Of a stretch of 64,000 nt of DNA, positions 33,780-41,755 are shown piece by piece. This DNA comes from Sphingomonas sp. FARSPH (GTDB lineage: Bacteria; Pseudomonadota; Alphaproteobacteria; Sphingomonadales; Sphingomonadaceae), in assembly GCF_003355005.1 (NCBI RefSeq), contig NZ_CP029985.1, forward strand, positions 186,001-250,000, given 5' to 3'. The translations under genes were made by a program, and so were the position numbers. Below the pieces are notes generated by a model that did no database searches, had not been told where the DNA came from, and saw only the letters and a program-made list of their open reading frames with translations. Positions within the stretch are counted from its first letter, which is position 1. Each line of letters starts with the position of its first letter.

Positions 33780-34832
33780 TCACCCCCGCCCGATCAGCCG
33801 CTGCGCGATCGTGTCGGCGACTTCGGCGGCGGGGCGGCCGGTGCGGTCGCTTTCGTCCCACACTTCGTTGAGGCGAGCCGGGATCTTGTCGATCCGCGCC
33901 ATCACCTCGGCCTCGTCGCCCTGGCCGAGATATTCGAGCCCGACGTTGATGATGCCGCCCGCGTTGATGACGTAATCGGGGGCGTAGAGGATGCCGCGTT
34001 CGTGCAGGCGGTCGTAATCCTCGCGCGTCGCGAGCTGGTTGTTTGCGCCGCCCGCGACGACCTTCGCGGTCAGCGTCGGGATCGTCGCCTCGGTCAGGAT
34101 CGCGCCGAGCGCATTGGGGCTGAAGATGTCCGCCTCGACGCCCAGGATCGTCCCCGCCGCGACCGCCTCGCCGCCCAGTTCCGCCGCCAGCGCTTGCGCG
34201 CGCGCCGCGTCGACATCGGCGAGCGTCAGCTTCGCGCCGTCCTGCGCCAGCAGGCGGGCAAGCCCGCCGCCGACCGAGCCGACGCCCTGGATCGCGACGT
34301 GCACGCCCTTCATGTCAGTAGCGCCGAGCCCGCGCTGCGCCGCCGCCTTGACGCCCAGATAGACGCCGTGCGCGGTGTACGGCCCCGGGTCGCCCCCCGC
34401 CGCGCCGGTTTCGACCGGCAGGCCAGAGACGTATCGCGTCTCGCCCGCGATCACCTTCATCCGCGCTTCCGACATGCCGACGTCCTCGGCGGTGACGTAG
34501 CGGCCGCCGAGCGATTCGACTGCGCGGCCGAATGCCTTGAGCTGCGCCTCGCTGATCACCGCGCCGGGCTTGTCGGCGAGGATCACGCCCTTGCCGCCGC
34601 CGAGCGCCAGGTTCGCCATCGCATTCTTGAAGCTCATGCCGCGCGACAGGCGCAGCGCGTCGGTCACCGCCTGGTCGCCGGCCGCATAATGCCAGAAGCG
34701 CGCGCCGCCCGCCGCCGGTCCGAGATGCGTCGAATGGATCGCGACGACCGCGCGCAGGCCCGATTCGGGATCGGTGAAGGCGTGGACGCCCTCGTGATTG
34801 TCGAAATCGGGAAGATCCCACACCGAGGTCAT
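33780..34832 (-). CDS. Leu/Phe/Val-type amino acid dehydrogenase
   Basis: 350 residues, cytoplasmic NAD-dependent oxidative deaminase of branched-chain or aromatic amino acids. Substrate-binding K69 in SFKNAMANL and catalytic K81 in LGGGKGV match leucine dehydrogenase positions. The Rossmann motif is VAIQGVGSVGGGLARLL. The family includes Leu, Val and Phe dehydrogenases, and specificity cannot be settled here. A 12-bp near-perfect palindrome AACAATGTTGTT (34847-34858) lies 14 bases upstream of the start. Confidence 0.9.
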   Translation of the reverse strand: MTSVWDLPDFDNHEGVHAFTDPESGLRAVVAIHSTHLGPAAGGARFWHYAAGDQAVTDALRLSRGMSFKNAMANLALGGGKGVILADKPGAVISEAQLKAFGRAVESLGGRYVTAEDVGMSEARMKVIAGETRYVSGLPVETGAAGGDPGPYTAHGVYLGVKAAAQRGLGATDMKGVHVAIQGVGSVGGGLARLLAQDGAKLTLADVDAARAQALAAELGGEAVAAGTILGVEADIFSPNALGAILTEATIPTLTAKVVAGGANNQLATREDYDRLHERGILYAPDYVINAGGIINVGLEYLGQGDEAEVMARIDKIPARLNEVWDESDRTGRPAAEVADTIAQRLIGRG

Positions 34833-34933
34833 GGCCTGCTCCGCTGAACAATGTTGTTGCGAGGCGCGGTAATATTCTTTCCCGACGATTTTGGCCAGCC
34901 CCGATCAGCGGGGCATTGCGGCAACGGGGAAAG

Positions 34934-35011
34934 TGGGGCGACCGACGGGACTTGAACCCGCAACTTCCGGCATCACAAGCCGGCGCTCTAACCAATTGAA
35001 CTACGGTCGCC
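34934..35011 (-). tRNA. tRNA-His (GTG)
   Basis: Minus-strand cloverleaf beginning GGCGACCG; the extra 5' G pairs with the 3' discriminator C, as in histidine tRNAs. Anticodon loop TTGTGAT gives anticodon GTG. T-arm GCGGGTTCAAGTCCCGT. CCA is encoded. Confidence 0.94.
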
Positions 35012-35057
35012 GCGAAGGCCCGTGCCCCTACGAGGGAGGCGACGGTTCGTCAAGCTA

Positions 35058-35771
35058 TCAGAAGCGCCCCTCGATCGAAAGGCGATAACCGCTGCCCGAC
35101 GGCGTGAAGCCCGCCGCCGCCAGACGTTCGGCCGCCGCAGGGTCGGACGGCGCGATGCGCATCTGCGCCGTGTAGCGCCCCGCGCCCGTGATGCGCAGGT
35201 CGACCGCCTCCGTCCCCGCCTGGCTGGCGAGCGGCAGCAGCAGCTGCGTGCCGTCGCAGCGCGCATTGCCCGACAGCTGCGTCGGCAACGGCACGCCGCC
35301 CGCATCGCCGACCAGCGTCGCGCGCACGCGCCCCTCGGCGGTGTCGCACGCGTCGTCGACGAACCGGATCGTCACATCCTCGAGGATCAGCGACGTGACC
35401 GGCAGCGGCGCGAAGACGCGGCCCGTCGGCAAGGTCGCGGTAACGTCGTCCAGCCCGCGGCGGTGGCGGCTGATCGTGATCGCACCGCGGATCGACCCGG
35501 CATCGTCCGACAGGCCGATCCGCGCCCGCCCGACGAGCAGCGCGAAGGGCGACAGGCCGGCATGCAGCGTGCCGAGCGCGAGATCGCCGAACCGCGCCTC
35601 CACCAGGCGCCCGTCCCACACCGATCCGCCGACGCTGCGCGCGCTGATCCCCTGATCGCCGAGCCCGATCCAGCCGAGCGCGAGCCGCATCGGCAGGAAG
35701 ACGAGCAGCGCCGCCGCCAGCATCGCGCCGAACAGCGCGGCAGGGCCGGTGCTTAGGCGCAGCCGCCTCAC
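35058..35771 (-). CDS. gspN: Type II secretion system protein GspN
   Basis: 237 residues from GTG 35771, overlapping the gspM stop as GTGA. One N-terminal membrane helix (ALFGAMLAAALLVFLPM) precedes a mostly beta, periplasmic region: GSVWDGRLVEARFGDLALG is a typical GspN segment. GspN is an accessory component of the secretion inner-membrane assembly. It is the last gene of the operon. Confidence 0.85.
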   Translation of the reverse strand: MRRLRLSTGPAALFGAMLAAALLVFLPMRLALGWIGLGDQGISARSVGGSVWDGRLVEARFGDLALGTLHAGLSPFALLVGRARIGLSDDAGSIRGAITISRHRRGLDDVTATLPTGRVFAPLPVTSLILEDVTIRFVDDACDTAEGRVRATLVGDAGGVPLPTQLSGNARCDGTQLLLPLASQAGTEAVDLRITGAGRYTAQMRIAPSDPAAAERLAAAGFTPSGSGYRLSIEGRF

Positions 35772-36238
35772 GACGCGCGCGCCCGCACGACGAGGTCGGC
35801 GGCGACGCTGCCGTCGCCATTGTCGTGCCATGTCGCGCTGTCGACCAGGATGCCGCCACCCTCCAGCCCCGCGACCCAGCGCGACAGCGCGGCGGGGCGC
35901 GCTGCCTGGATCGTCGCATGGACGCGGCCCCCGCCGCGCTCGTCGAGCGAGGCGAGGACGAAACCCGCGCTCTCCGCCTGCGCGCGCAGCGCGTCGGCGA
36001 GGCTGCCGGTCAACGGCACGCGGCGGCCCGCGCCGCGGATCGCGTCGACCGCGCTTTCGGTGGTGGCGAGGCGGACGACGGCATCCGCATGCCGCTCACG
36101 CGCGCTCGACAGGCCGTCGCGCACCGGACGGACGATACCCGCCCAGACGAGCGTCAGGGCGGTAAGACCGAGCATGACGAGGATCAGCCGCTTCTCGCGC
36201 AGCGAGCGACCGTCGAACCAGGTGCGAAGCGCGCTCAT
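35768..36238 (-). CDS. gspM: Type II secretion system protein GspM
   Basis: 156 residues from ATG 36238. Short cytoplasmic N-terminus, membrane helix LILVMLGLTALTLVWAGIV, then a coiled-coil-like stretch (DGLSSARERHADAVVRL) and ferredoxin-like periplasmic domain. It pairs with GspL to anchor the GspE ATPase. ATGA overlap with gspL. Confidence 0.88.
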   Translation of the reverse strand: MSALRTWFDGRSLREKRLILVMLGLTALTLVWAGIVRPVRDGLSSARERHADAVVRLATTESAVDAIRGAGRRVPLTGSLADALRAQAESAGFVLASLDERGGGRVHATIQAARPAALSRWVAGLEGGGILVDSATWHDNGDGSVAADLVVRARAS

Positions 36239-37308
36239 CGCCGGGTCACCGTCATCTCTCCCGTCACGCGGCCGTTGGCCGACTGGAACACGCCCGCATT
36301 CACCGTGAAGCCCGCGCGTTCGAGCGCGCGCTTGAGGTCCGTGGGCAACGACTCGCGCGCCGCGGCGACCGACAGGCGCAGGTCGCCGTTCGGCTGGAAA
36401 TCGAGCCCGGTCAGTTCCGTCCCCGGCGTCGCGCGGATGGCGGCATAGACCGCCGCCGCGGTGGTGGTGAAGCCCAGCCCCGGCCCGCGCACGTTGCTCA
36501 GCCGCTCGCTCAGCTGGCGGTCGACGTCGGTGACGGTCTCGCCGCGTGCGAGGCCGGTGCGCCCCAGCGCCTCCGCCCGCGCCTCCAGCGCGTCCGCGCC
36601 GAAACTGTATTTGGCGAGGCGGACGAGATCGATACCGAGCGTGACGAGGAGGATCGCCGCCGCCATCACGCCTAGCCGGCGGACGTGCGCCCAATCGATG
36701 CCGATCCGCCGCCGGCGCGCGAATGGCCCCTGCCGAAGGTCGAGCGGCATCGCCGCGACCGCGGCCGCCAACGCCGCGTCCAGCGCCGCGCCCTCGATCG
36801 TCGCGACCGGCGCGTCGCCGACGACGAGCCGGGTCAGCAGGGGATCGTCGGCAAATCCGCTCGACCGCCCGCGCACGAGAGGCGCGCCGGCGATCGTCCC
36901 CCGCATATAGCCTTCGTCGGGGCGCGGCAGCAGCAGCGCGGCGGGGATCATCGCGACGGGATCGATGCCGTGCACGGCCAAATCGGCGAGCCATCCCGCC
37001 ATCGTGCCGCGATCGACCACCGCGATCGCGCGGTCGCCCTCCCCGTCCGGCCCCACCGCGACGTGCAGTTCGGCGACGGGCGCCGCGCTCGCCTCCGCCA
37101 CGAGCAGCCGCGCCGCCGCCACCGCCTGCGCCGTGGAGCGCGCGGGCAGATCCGCCCAGTGCAGCGCGACCGCCTCCGCCGGCGCAACCGCGACGATCGC
37201 ATCCTCCGCGGCGGGCATGCCCTCGCCGACATCGATGGCGCCGTCACCGGCGAGACGCAGCCAGCGCCAGCGGAGATCGATCGTGGGAAGGAAGAGCAAG
37301 GTCGTCAT
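36235..37308 (-). CDS. gspL: Type II secretion system protein GspL
   Basis: 357 residues. The N-terminal cytoplasmic domain (actin-like fold in the family, binds GspE) begins TTLLFLPTIDLRWRWLRLAG. A membrane helix near residues 210-230 (LGVMAAAILLVTLGIDLV) precedes a periplasmic domain ending VTGEMTVTRR. ATGA-type overlaps on both sides link it to gspK and gspM. Confidence 0.9.
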   Translation of the reverse strand: MTTLLFLPTIDLRWRWLRLAGDGAIDVGEGMPAAEDAIVAVAPAEAVALHWADLPARSTAQAVAAARLLVAEASAAPVAELHVAVGPDGEGDRAIAVVDRGTMAGWLADLAVHGIDPVAMIPAALLLPRPDEGYMRGTIAGAPLVRGRSSGFADDPLLTRLVVGDAPVATIEGAALDAALAAAVAAMPLDLRQGPFARRRRIGIDWAHVRRLGVMAAAILLVTLGIDLVRLAKYSFGADALEARAEALGRTGLARGETVTDVDRQLSERLSNVRGPGLGFTTTAAAVYAAIRATPGTELTGLDFQPNGDLRLSVAAARESLPTDLKRALERAGFTVNAGVFQSANGRVTGEMTVTRR

Positions 37309-38294
37309 AGGTCATCGCCCCATTGCCGCGAGACGAGCCGCACGGGAAGCCGCGTCGCGTCGATCAGCGCCTTTTCCTTGAGATCCGCCTGCCCGCGCGT
37401 CACGTCGATGCCGAGCGCGAACCAGCGGCTCTTCATCGCGAACTGACCGCGATTGGCGCTGACCACGCCATTGCCCGATGCGAGGTTCAGGAACGCCTCC
37501 GCGCTGGCGAAACCCTGCGGCGGGCGGCGCAGGATCATCGATCGCGCCGCCTCGATCGACAGCGTGTCGGGAAACAGCATCGCGACTAGCGGCGCCTGTT
37601 CGGGGGTCAGCGTGTTGACGTTGAGCGTCGCCGCCTCCGCCTTGGGCAGGGTGCATAGCCACGGGCGCAGCCGCGCATAGGTGTCGGGCGTGACGCCGTT
37701 CACCGCGCGCAGCTCGCTCGGGTCCGCCATCAGCGTGCCGGCGGTGCGATAGGGGATTTCGCGCGACAGATAGACCTGATCCTCCGCGCCGCCGGGCAGC
37801 GTATCCTGATCGCTGTCGATCCAGTCGGTCGCCGCCGCGGCGATCCCCTCCGCCGCCTGTCCCGGCACGCCGACCAGCCGCATCAGCCGGACGAACTGCA
37901 CGCGCTGCTCGAAATATTGCGTATAGGTGCCGGGCGTCGGGCCGGGCCGCACCAGACTGTTGAGGTTGAAGCAATTGCCGCCATCGGTGACGCGCGCCAC
38001 CGCGGTACCACCGCCGGGCAGCGGCAAGGCGATCGGCCGGTCGCTCCACCCGCCCGCCAGCGTCACGCGGTCCCCCGCCTGGGCGAGGAGGTCGGTGACG
38101 CGCGTCGTCGCCAGCACTTCGGCCGCGCGGGCGAAGGCACGCGCCTGCTCGCCGTCCGCGGCATTGCCCGCAAGCCGCGTCGACAGGCGCAGATGCTCCA
38201 GCGCCGCGCCCGCCATCACCGCGATCACCGCGACCAGCATCAGGACGGTGAGCAGGGCGGCTCCCCGCTCGCGCTCAGGCGGGCGGCGGCGCAT
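37305..38294 (-). CDS. gspK: Type II secretion minor pseudopilin GspK
   Basis: 329 residues from ATG 38294. The leader RRRPPERERG is followed by AALLTVLMLVAVIAVMAGAAL; unlike other pseudopilins there is no glutamate at +5, as expected for GspK. The large periplasmic domain includes DWIDSDQDTLPGGAEDQVYL and NVNTLTPEQAP, typical GspK motifs with a calcium-site-like acidic loop. It caps the pseudopilus tip. The start overlaps the gspJ end by 20 bases. Confidence 0.93.
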   Translation of the reverse strand: MRRRPPERERGAALLTVLMLVAVIAVMAGAALEHLRLSTRLAGNAADGEQARAFARAAEVLATTRVTDLLAQAGDRVTLAGGWSDRPIALPLPGGGTAVARVTDGGNCFNLNSLVRPGPTPGTYTQYFEQRVQFVRLMRLVGVPGQAAEGIAAAATDWIDSDQDTLPGGAEDQVYLSREIPYRTAGTLMADPSELRAVNGVTPDTYARLRPWLCTLPKAEAATLNVNTLTPEQAPLVAMLFPDTLSIEAARSMILRRPPQGFASAEAFLNLASGNGVVSANRGQFAMKSRWFALGIDVTRGQADLKEKALIDATRLPVRLVSRQWGDDL

Positions 38295-39063
38295 TGGACC
38301 CGGCTCCGCTGGGGAGACCTCCGTTGGGCGGGGCGAGCGGCGGCAGGTAGCCGGTACCGACCAGCGCGACGATGCGCAGCGCGCTGCCGTCGGTCCGCCG
38401 CACGACGAGCTCGGCCGCCTGCGGCAGGGGCGCGCCCTGCGTCCCGTCCCACCGGTCGCCCCACGCCCCGCGGATGCGATAGCGCGCCGCGACGCCCGCC
38501 ACGCCGGACAGCAGCACGACGGGGGGCAGCGGCGCGGCGCCATCGATCATCGGATAGGCAATGCGCACCAGCGCGCCGTCCTCGACGCCATACACCACCT
38601 TCTGCAGGCTGGCGCGGGGCGCGGCGTCGATATTGGCCCAGCCCGCGCGCACGAAGCGCAGCTGGCCGTCCGCGCCGCCGGTGAAGGCGGGCAGCGTCTG
38701 CCCCGCTTCGTCACGCGCGGGCCGGTCGATCGCCTGTCCCAGGTCGGCGGAAACCAGCGCGATCGTCCGGTTCCGGGCGAAAATGTCGTCGAGTCGCGTC
38801 GCGGTCGCCCCCTGTGCGCGCACGCTGAACGACAGGATCGCGACGCCCGCCGCCGCGATCATGCCGAAGATCAGCAGCGCGATCATCACCTCGACCAGCG
38901 TGAAGCCGTGTTCGGCGTAACGCCTCAGGGGCGTGAAGCCGTGTTCGGCGTAACGCCTCACGGGCGTGAAGCCATGTTCGGCGTAACGCCTCACGGGCGT
39001 GAAGGCCGCCTCCACACCGGTTGGGGTGCCGGGGTTTCGACGCGCGATCGGCCGCTCCCTCAC
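38275..39063 (-). CDS. gspJ: Type II secretion minor pseudopilin GspJ with repeated leader
   Basis: 262 residues from GTG 39063, which overlaps the gspI stop (GTGA). The prepilin peptidase site is G53 before FTLVEVMIALLIFGM. The leader is therefore 53 residues, far longer than the usual 5-25, because it holds three tandem 11-residue units of the form FTPVRRYAEHG, each ending in a glycine-phenylalanine junction that mimics the cleavage site. The mature domain contains RNRTIALVSADLGQAIDRP. A later internal start could shorten the leader, but no ATG is available before the site. Confidence 0.88.
   Translation of the reverse strand: MRERPIARRNPGTPTGVEAAFTPVRRYAEHGFTPVRRYAEHGFTPLRRYAEHGFTLVEVMIALLIFGMIAAAGVAILSFSVRAQGATATRLDDIFARNRTIALVSADLGQAIDRPARDEAGQTLPAFTGGADGQLRFVRAGWANIDAAPRASLQKVVYGVEDGALVRIAYPMIDGAAPLPPVVLLSGVAGVAARYRIRGAWGDRWDGTQGAPLPQAAELVVRRTDGSALRIVALVGTGYLPPLAPPNGGLPSGAGSNAPPPA
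38900..38998. repeat. Three tandem 33-bp units in the gspJ leader
   Basis: Units at 38900-38932, 38933-38965 and 38966-38998 differ by only one or two bases. Each carries the near-palindrome GGCGTAACGCC. A related single unit lies at 40298-40330 in the gspG leader. Being multiples of three, copy changes keep the frame. Confidence 0.95.
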
Positions 39064-39449
39064 GGCTGCGTATCCGGCGGTCGCACGATCGTCGCGCGCC
39101 CGATCGGCGCGCCGCGACGGTCGGCGACCGCAACGTCGATGCGCACGATACTGGCATTGCCCGTCGGCCGCACGTCGCGCACCCAGGTCCAGGCACGGCC
39201 GCCGTTCGTCTCCACGCCGCTGCTGCGCCCCAAAGTCGGCATGCGCGCCTCCGTCGCCGCCTCGATCGCGACGTTGCGCGCGACGAGGTTGGCGATCATC
39301 GTATCGTCCAGGATCGTCGCGCCGCGCACCGTCGCGTTTTCCAGCCGCACCAGCGCGAGCACCGCCAGGCTGAACACCGCCAGCGCGACCATGATCTCGA
39401 TCAGCGTGAAGCCCGCCTCGCGGAGGGGTAGGGCGGCGGGCGTCCGCAT
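39060..39449 (-). CDS. gspI: Type II secretion minor pseudopilin GspI
   Basis: 129 residues. Leader RTPAALPLREAG, cleavage after G13, then FTLIEIMVALAVFSLAVLALV with glutamate at +5. The mature domain includes MIANLVARNVAIEA, a GspI hallmark. It forms the tip complex with GspJ and GspK. Three bases separate it from gspH. Confidence 0.92.
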   Translation of the reverse strand: MRTPAALPLREAGFTLIEIMVALAVFSLAVLALVRLENATVRGATILDDTMIANLVARNVAIEAATEARMPTLGRSSGVETNGGRAWTWVRDVRPTGNASIVRIDVAVADRRGAPIGRATIVRPPDTQP

Positions 39450-39452
39450 CGG

Positions 39453-39929
39453 TCAGCCGGCGACCCGCACGCTGCCGTCCGCCGCCATGTCGACGACGGC
39501 GCGCGCCGTTCCGCGGGTCAGCACGACCTGCGCCGGCCGGTCGGCGAGCCCGGTGGGATCGAACGTCACGCGCAGCCGGCCGCCGCTCGCACCATCGATG
39601 CGCGCCGCGGTGCCGTCGTCCCAGCGCGTGACGCGCAGCGGCTTGTCCGCCATCGGCGTCCATGCACCCGCGACGCGACGGTCGAAGCCATAGCCCCCCG
39701 GCGTGATCCAAAGGCTGACGCTGCGCCCCTCGACGATCGCGGCATCGTGCGCGGCGCGCGCGCGCAGGCCGAACCGCGCCGCCTCGTCCGCGACGCGCCC
39801 ACGCGAATCGGGCATCACGTAGATCGCCACCGCCGCCGCCAGCGCGATTACGACGACGACGACCATCAGCTCCACGAGGGTAAAGCCTCGCTGGCGGACC
39901 GCGTTACTGCCAGGAGCCGATGTCGGCAT
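39453..39929 (-). CDS. gspH: Type II secretion minor pseudopilin GspH
   Basis: 158 residues from ATG 39929, overlapping the end of gspG by 26 bases. Leader PTSAPGSNAVRQRG, cleavage after G15, then FTLVELMVVVVVIALAAAVAI. The mature domain includes RAAHDAAIVEGRSVSLWITPGGY, a GspH-type segment. The upstream ATG (40007) lies fully in gspG and is unlikely. Confidence 0.9.
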   Translation of the reverse strand: MPTSAPGSNAVRQRGFTLVELMVVVVVIALAAAVAIYVMPDSRGRVADEAARFGLRARAAHDAAIVEGRSVSLWITPGGYGFDRRVAGAWTPMADKPLRVTRWDDGTAARIDGASGGRLRVTFDPTGLADRPAQVVLTRGTARAVVDMAADGSVRVAG

Positions 39930-40377
39930 CGATCCCCTCGCCGCCTTCCTTGCCGTCCGCTCCATAGGTCCACACGTCCGCCTCGCCATGCTTGCCGGGC
40001 GAGGCATAGAGGTACGGGCGGCCCCACGGATCGTTCGGCAGCTTCTTCAGATATCCGCCGCGCTGGTAGCGCGATGCATCCGCCCCCGCAGGCGCGGTGA
40101 CCAGCGCCTGCAGCCCCTGGCTCGTCGTCGGGAAGGTCGACATCTGCAGCCTGTACAGCTCCAGCCCGCCCTCGATCTGCGCGATGTCCGCCTTCGCCTT
40201 CTCGACGCGCGCCTTGTCGCCCGACGGCAGCACGTTGAGCGCGACGATCGTCGCGAGCAGGCCGATGATGACGATGACGACCATGAGTTCGACCAGCGTG
40301 AAGCCGTGTTCGGCGGAACGCCTAAGGGGGGTGAAGCCGGCTTCGCGCTTGCGGCGCTTCCTGGGATCTGGACGCAT
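39904..40377 (-). CDS. gspG: Type II secretion major pseudopilin GspG
   Basis: 157 residues. The basic leader (RKRRKREAG) is followed by one 11-residue repeat unit (FTPLRRSAEHG), then the true site G25 before FTLVELMVVIVIIGLLATIV. The mature domain has KADIAQIEGGLELYRLQ, TTSQGLQALV and NDPWGRPYLYASPGKHGE, diagnostic for GspG. It is the main subunit of the pseudopilus. The leader also contains an earlier AGFT junction. Confidence 0.95.
   Translation of the reverse strand: MRPDPRKRRKREAGFTPLRRSAEHGFTLVELMVVIVIIGLLATIVALNVLPSGDKARVEKAKADIAQIEGGLELYRLQMSTFPTTSQGLQALVTAPAGADASRYQRGGYLKKLPNDPWGRPYLYASPGKHGEADVWTYGADGKEGGEGIDADIGSWQ
40298..40330. repeat. Single 33-bp unit in the gspG leader, related to the gspJ repeats
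   Basis: Matches the gspJ units at most positions (GTGAAGCCGTGTTCGGCG then AACGCCTAAGGGGG), directly before the sequence encoding the mature GspG N-terminus. Confidence 0.9.
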
Positions 40378-40386
40378 ATTACTTCC

Positions 40387-41610
40387 TCATTGTCCCGCCA
40401 GCGTGTTGAGCTGGAGGATCGGCAGCAGGATGGATAGCACGATGGTGGCGACGATGCCGCCCATGATGACGATGATCGCCGGTTCCAGCAGCGACAGCGC
40501 GGTCGCGGTGAACCGGTCGAACTCGCGCTCGAGGTAATCGGCGGCGCGTTCCAGCATCTCGTCGAGCCGCCCCGCCGCCTCGCCCGATGCGGCGAGATAG
40601 GTGAGCAGCGGCGGGAACACGCCCGCCCGCCGCATCGCCGCCGACAGGCTGCCGCCGCCGCGGATCGCGTCGACGATCTCGTCCGACGCCAGCCGCAGCC
40701 GCCGGTTGTGGATCGTCGAGGCGGTCAGCGCGAGGCCTTCGAGCAGCGGCAGCCGGCTTGCCACCATCGTCCCCAGCGTCCGCGCCATCCGCGCCGCATG
40801 CAGATCGCGCAGCAGCCGGCCGAGGAGCGGCAGGCGCAGCAGCCGCGTGTCGAAGGCGAGCCGCAGCGCGGGGTCCTTGAGCGCGAACCAGATGCCTGCG
40901 CCGATCGCACCGGCAACCAGCGCCATCAGCCACCACCAGCCGACCAGCAGGTCCGATACGGCGATGACGATCCGCGTCAGTAACGGCAATTGCTGCCCCA
41001 CCGTGTCGAACTGCTCGACCACCTGCGGCACGACGAACATCATCAGCGCGGTGACGACGCCCAATGCGACGACCGCGAGGATCGTCGGATAGGCGAGCGC
41101 GGTGATCAGTTTGCCGCGGATCTCCGCCTGCCGTTCCAACAGCGCGGCGAGCCGGTCGAGGATCGTCGGTAGGCTGCCCGAGCTTTCGCCCGCCGCCACC
41201 ATCGCACGATACAGCGGCGGGAAGCTCTTCGGCTCGCGCGCCATCGAATCGGCCAGCCGCCGCCCCTCGACGACGCCCGCGTGGACCGCCGCGACGATAC
41301 CGCGCACGCTGTCCTGCTCGGTCTGGCGGGTGATCGTGCGCAGGGATTCCTCCAGCGGCGAGACGCGGTTGAGCGTCGCGAGCTGGCGCGTGAACAGCGT
41401 CAGCTGCTTGACGCTCATCTTCGGCCGGCCGAGTTGCAGGCCGAACAGCGGCCGGCGTGCCGCCGTCGGCGGTGCGCCGGGCTCGATCCGCACGATGTAG
41501 AGGCCGTGCCGATCGAGATTCGCGCGCGCCGCGCCGATATCGGCCGCTGCGACATGTCCCCGCCGCTCGGCACCGCGCGTATCGATCGCGACATAGTCGA
41601 AGTCAGCCAT
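40387..41610 (-). CDS. gspF: Type II secretion inner-membrane protein GspF
   Basis: 407 residues. The N-terminal ADFDYVAIDTRGAERRG is typical. Two homologous cytoplasmic GspF domains contain LTLFTRQLATLNR and MARTLGTMVASRLPLLEGL, and three membrane helices include LITALAYPTILAVVALGVVTALMMFVV and PAIIVIMGGIVATIVLSILLP. It is the platform for pseudopilus assembly. Confidence 0.95.
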   Translation of the reverse strand: MADFDYVAIDTRGAERRGHVAAADIGAARANLDRHGLYIVRIEPGAPPTAARRPLFGLQLGRPKMSVKQLTLFTRQLATLNRVSPLEESLRTITRQTEQDSVRGIVAAVHAGVVEGRRLADSMAREPKSFPPLYRAMVAAGESSGSLPTILDRLAALLERQAEIRGKLITALAYPTILAVVALGVVTALMMFVVPQVVEQFDTVGQQLPLLTRIVIAVSDLLVGWWWLMALVAGAIGAGIWFALKDPALRLAFDTRLLRLPLLGRLLRDLHAARMARTLGTMVASRLPLLEGLALTASTIHNRRLRLASDEIVDAIRGGGSLSAAMRRAGVFPPLLTYLAASGEAAGRLDEMLERAADYLEREFDRFTATALSLLEPAIIVIMGGIVATIVLSILLPILQLNTLAGQ

Positions 41611-41615
41611 TCCTC

Positions 41616-41745
41616 ATTCCTCCCCGGCACGGGGAGGTGGCACGGCGAAGCCGTGACGGAGGGGCAGACCGGCAGCGACACCCCTCGGGGCTGCCCCTCC
41701 ACCATTCGCTGCGCGAACGGTCCCCCTCCCCGTTCCGGGGAGGAT
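41616..41745. repeat. Palindromic repeat element (family B) between gspE and gspF
   Basis: About 130 bp bounded by CCTCCCC and GGGGAGGA, with GGAGGGGCAG and CTGCCCCTCC as an inner inverted pair and a small GGCGAAGCC-type hairpin. The same architecture occurs at 47371-47513 and 57379-57524. Here it interrupts a transcription unit. Confidence 0.8.
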
Positions 41746-41755
41746 CGGCGTCTCG

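Noticed and set aside
34898..34914. GCCCCG/CGGGGC hairpin downstream of tRNA-His as terminator
   Set aside because: Stem is only six pairs and lacks a U-tract on the minus strand; support too weak to call.
38900..38998. Possible CRISPR array from the spaced repeats
   Set aside because: Units are directly tandem without spacers and are translated in frame in gspJ; no cas genes in the window.
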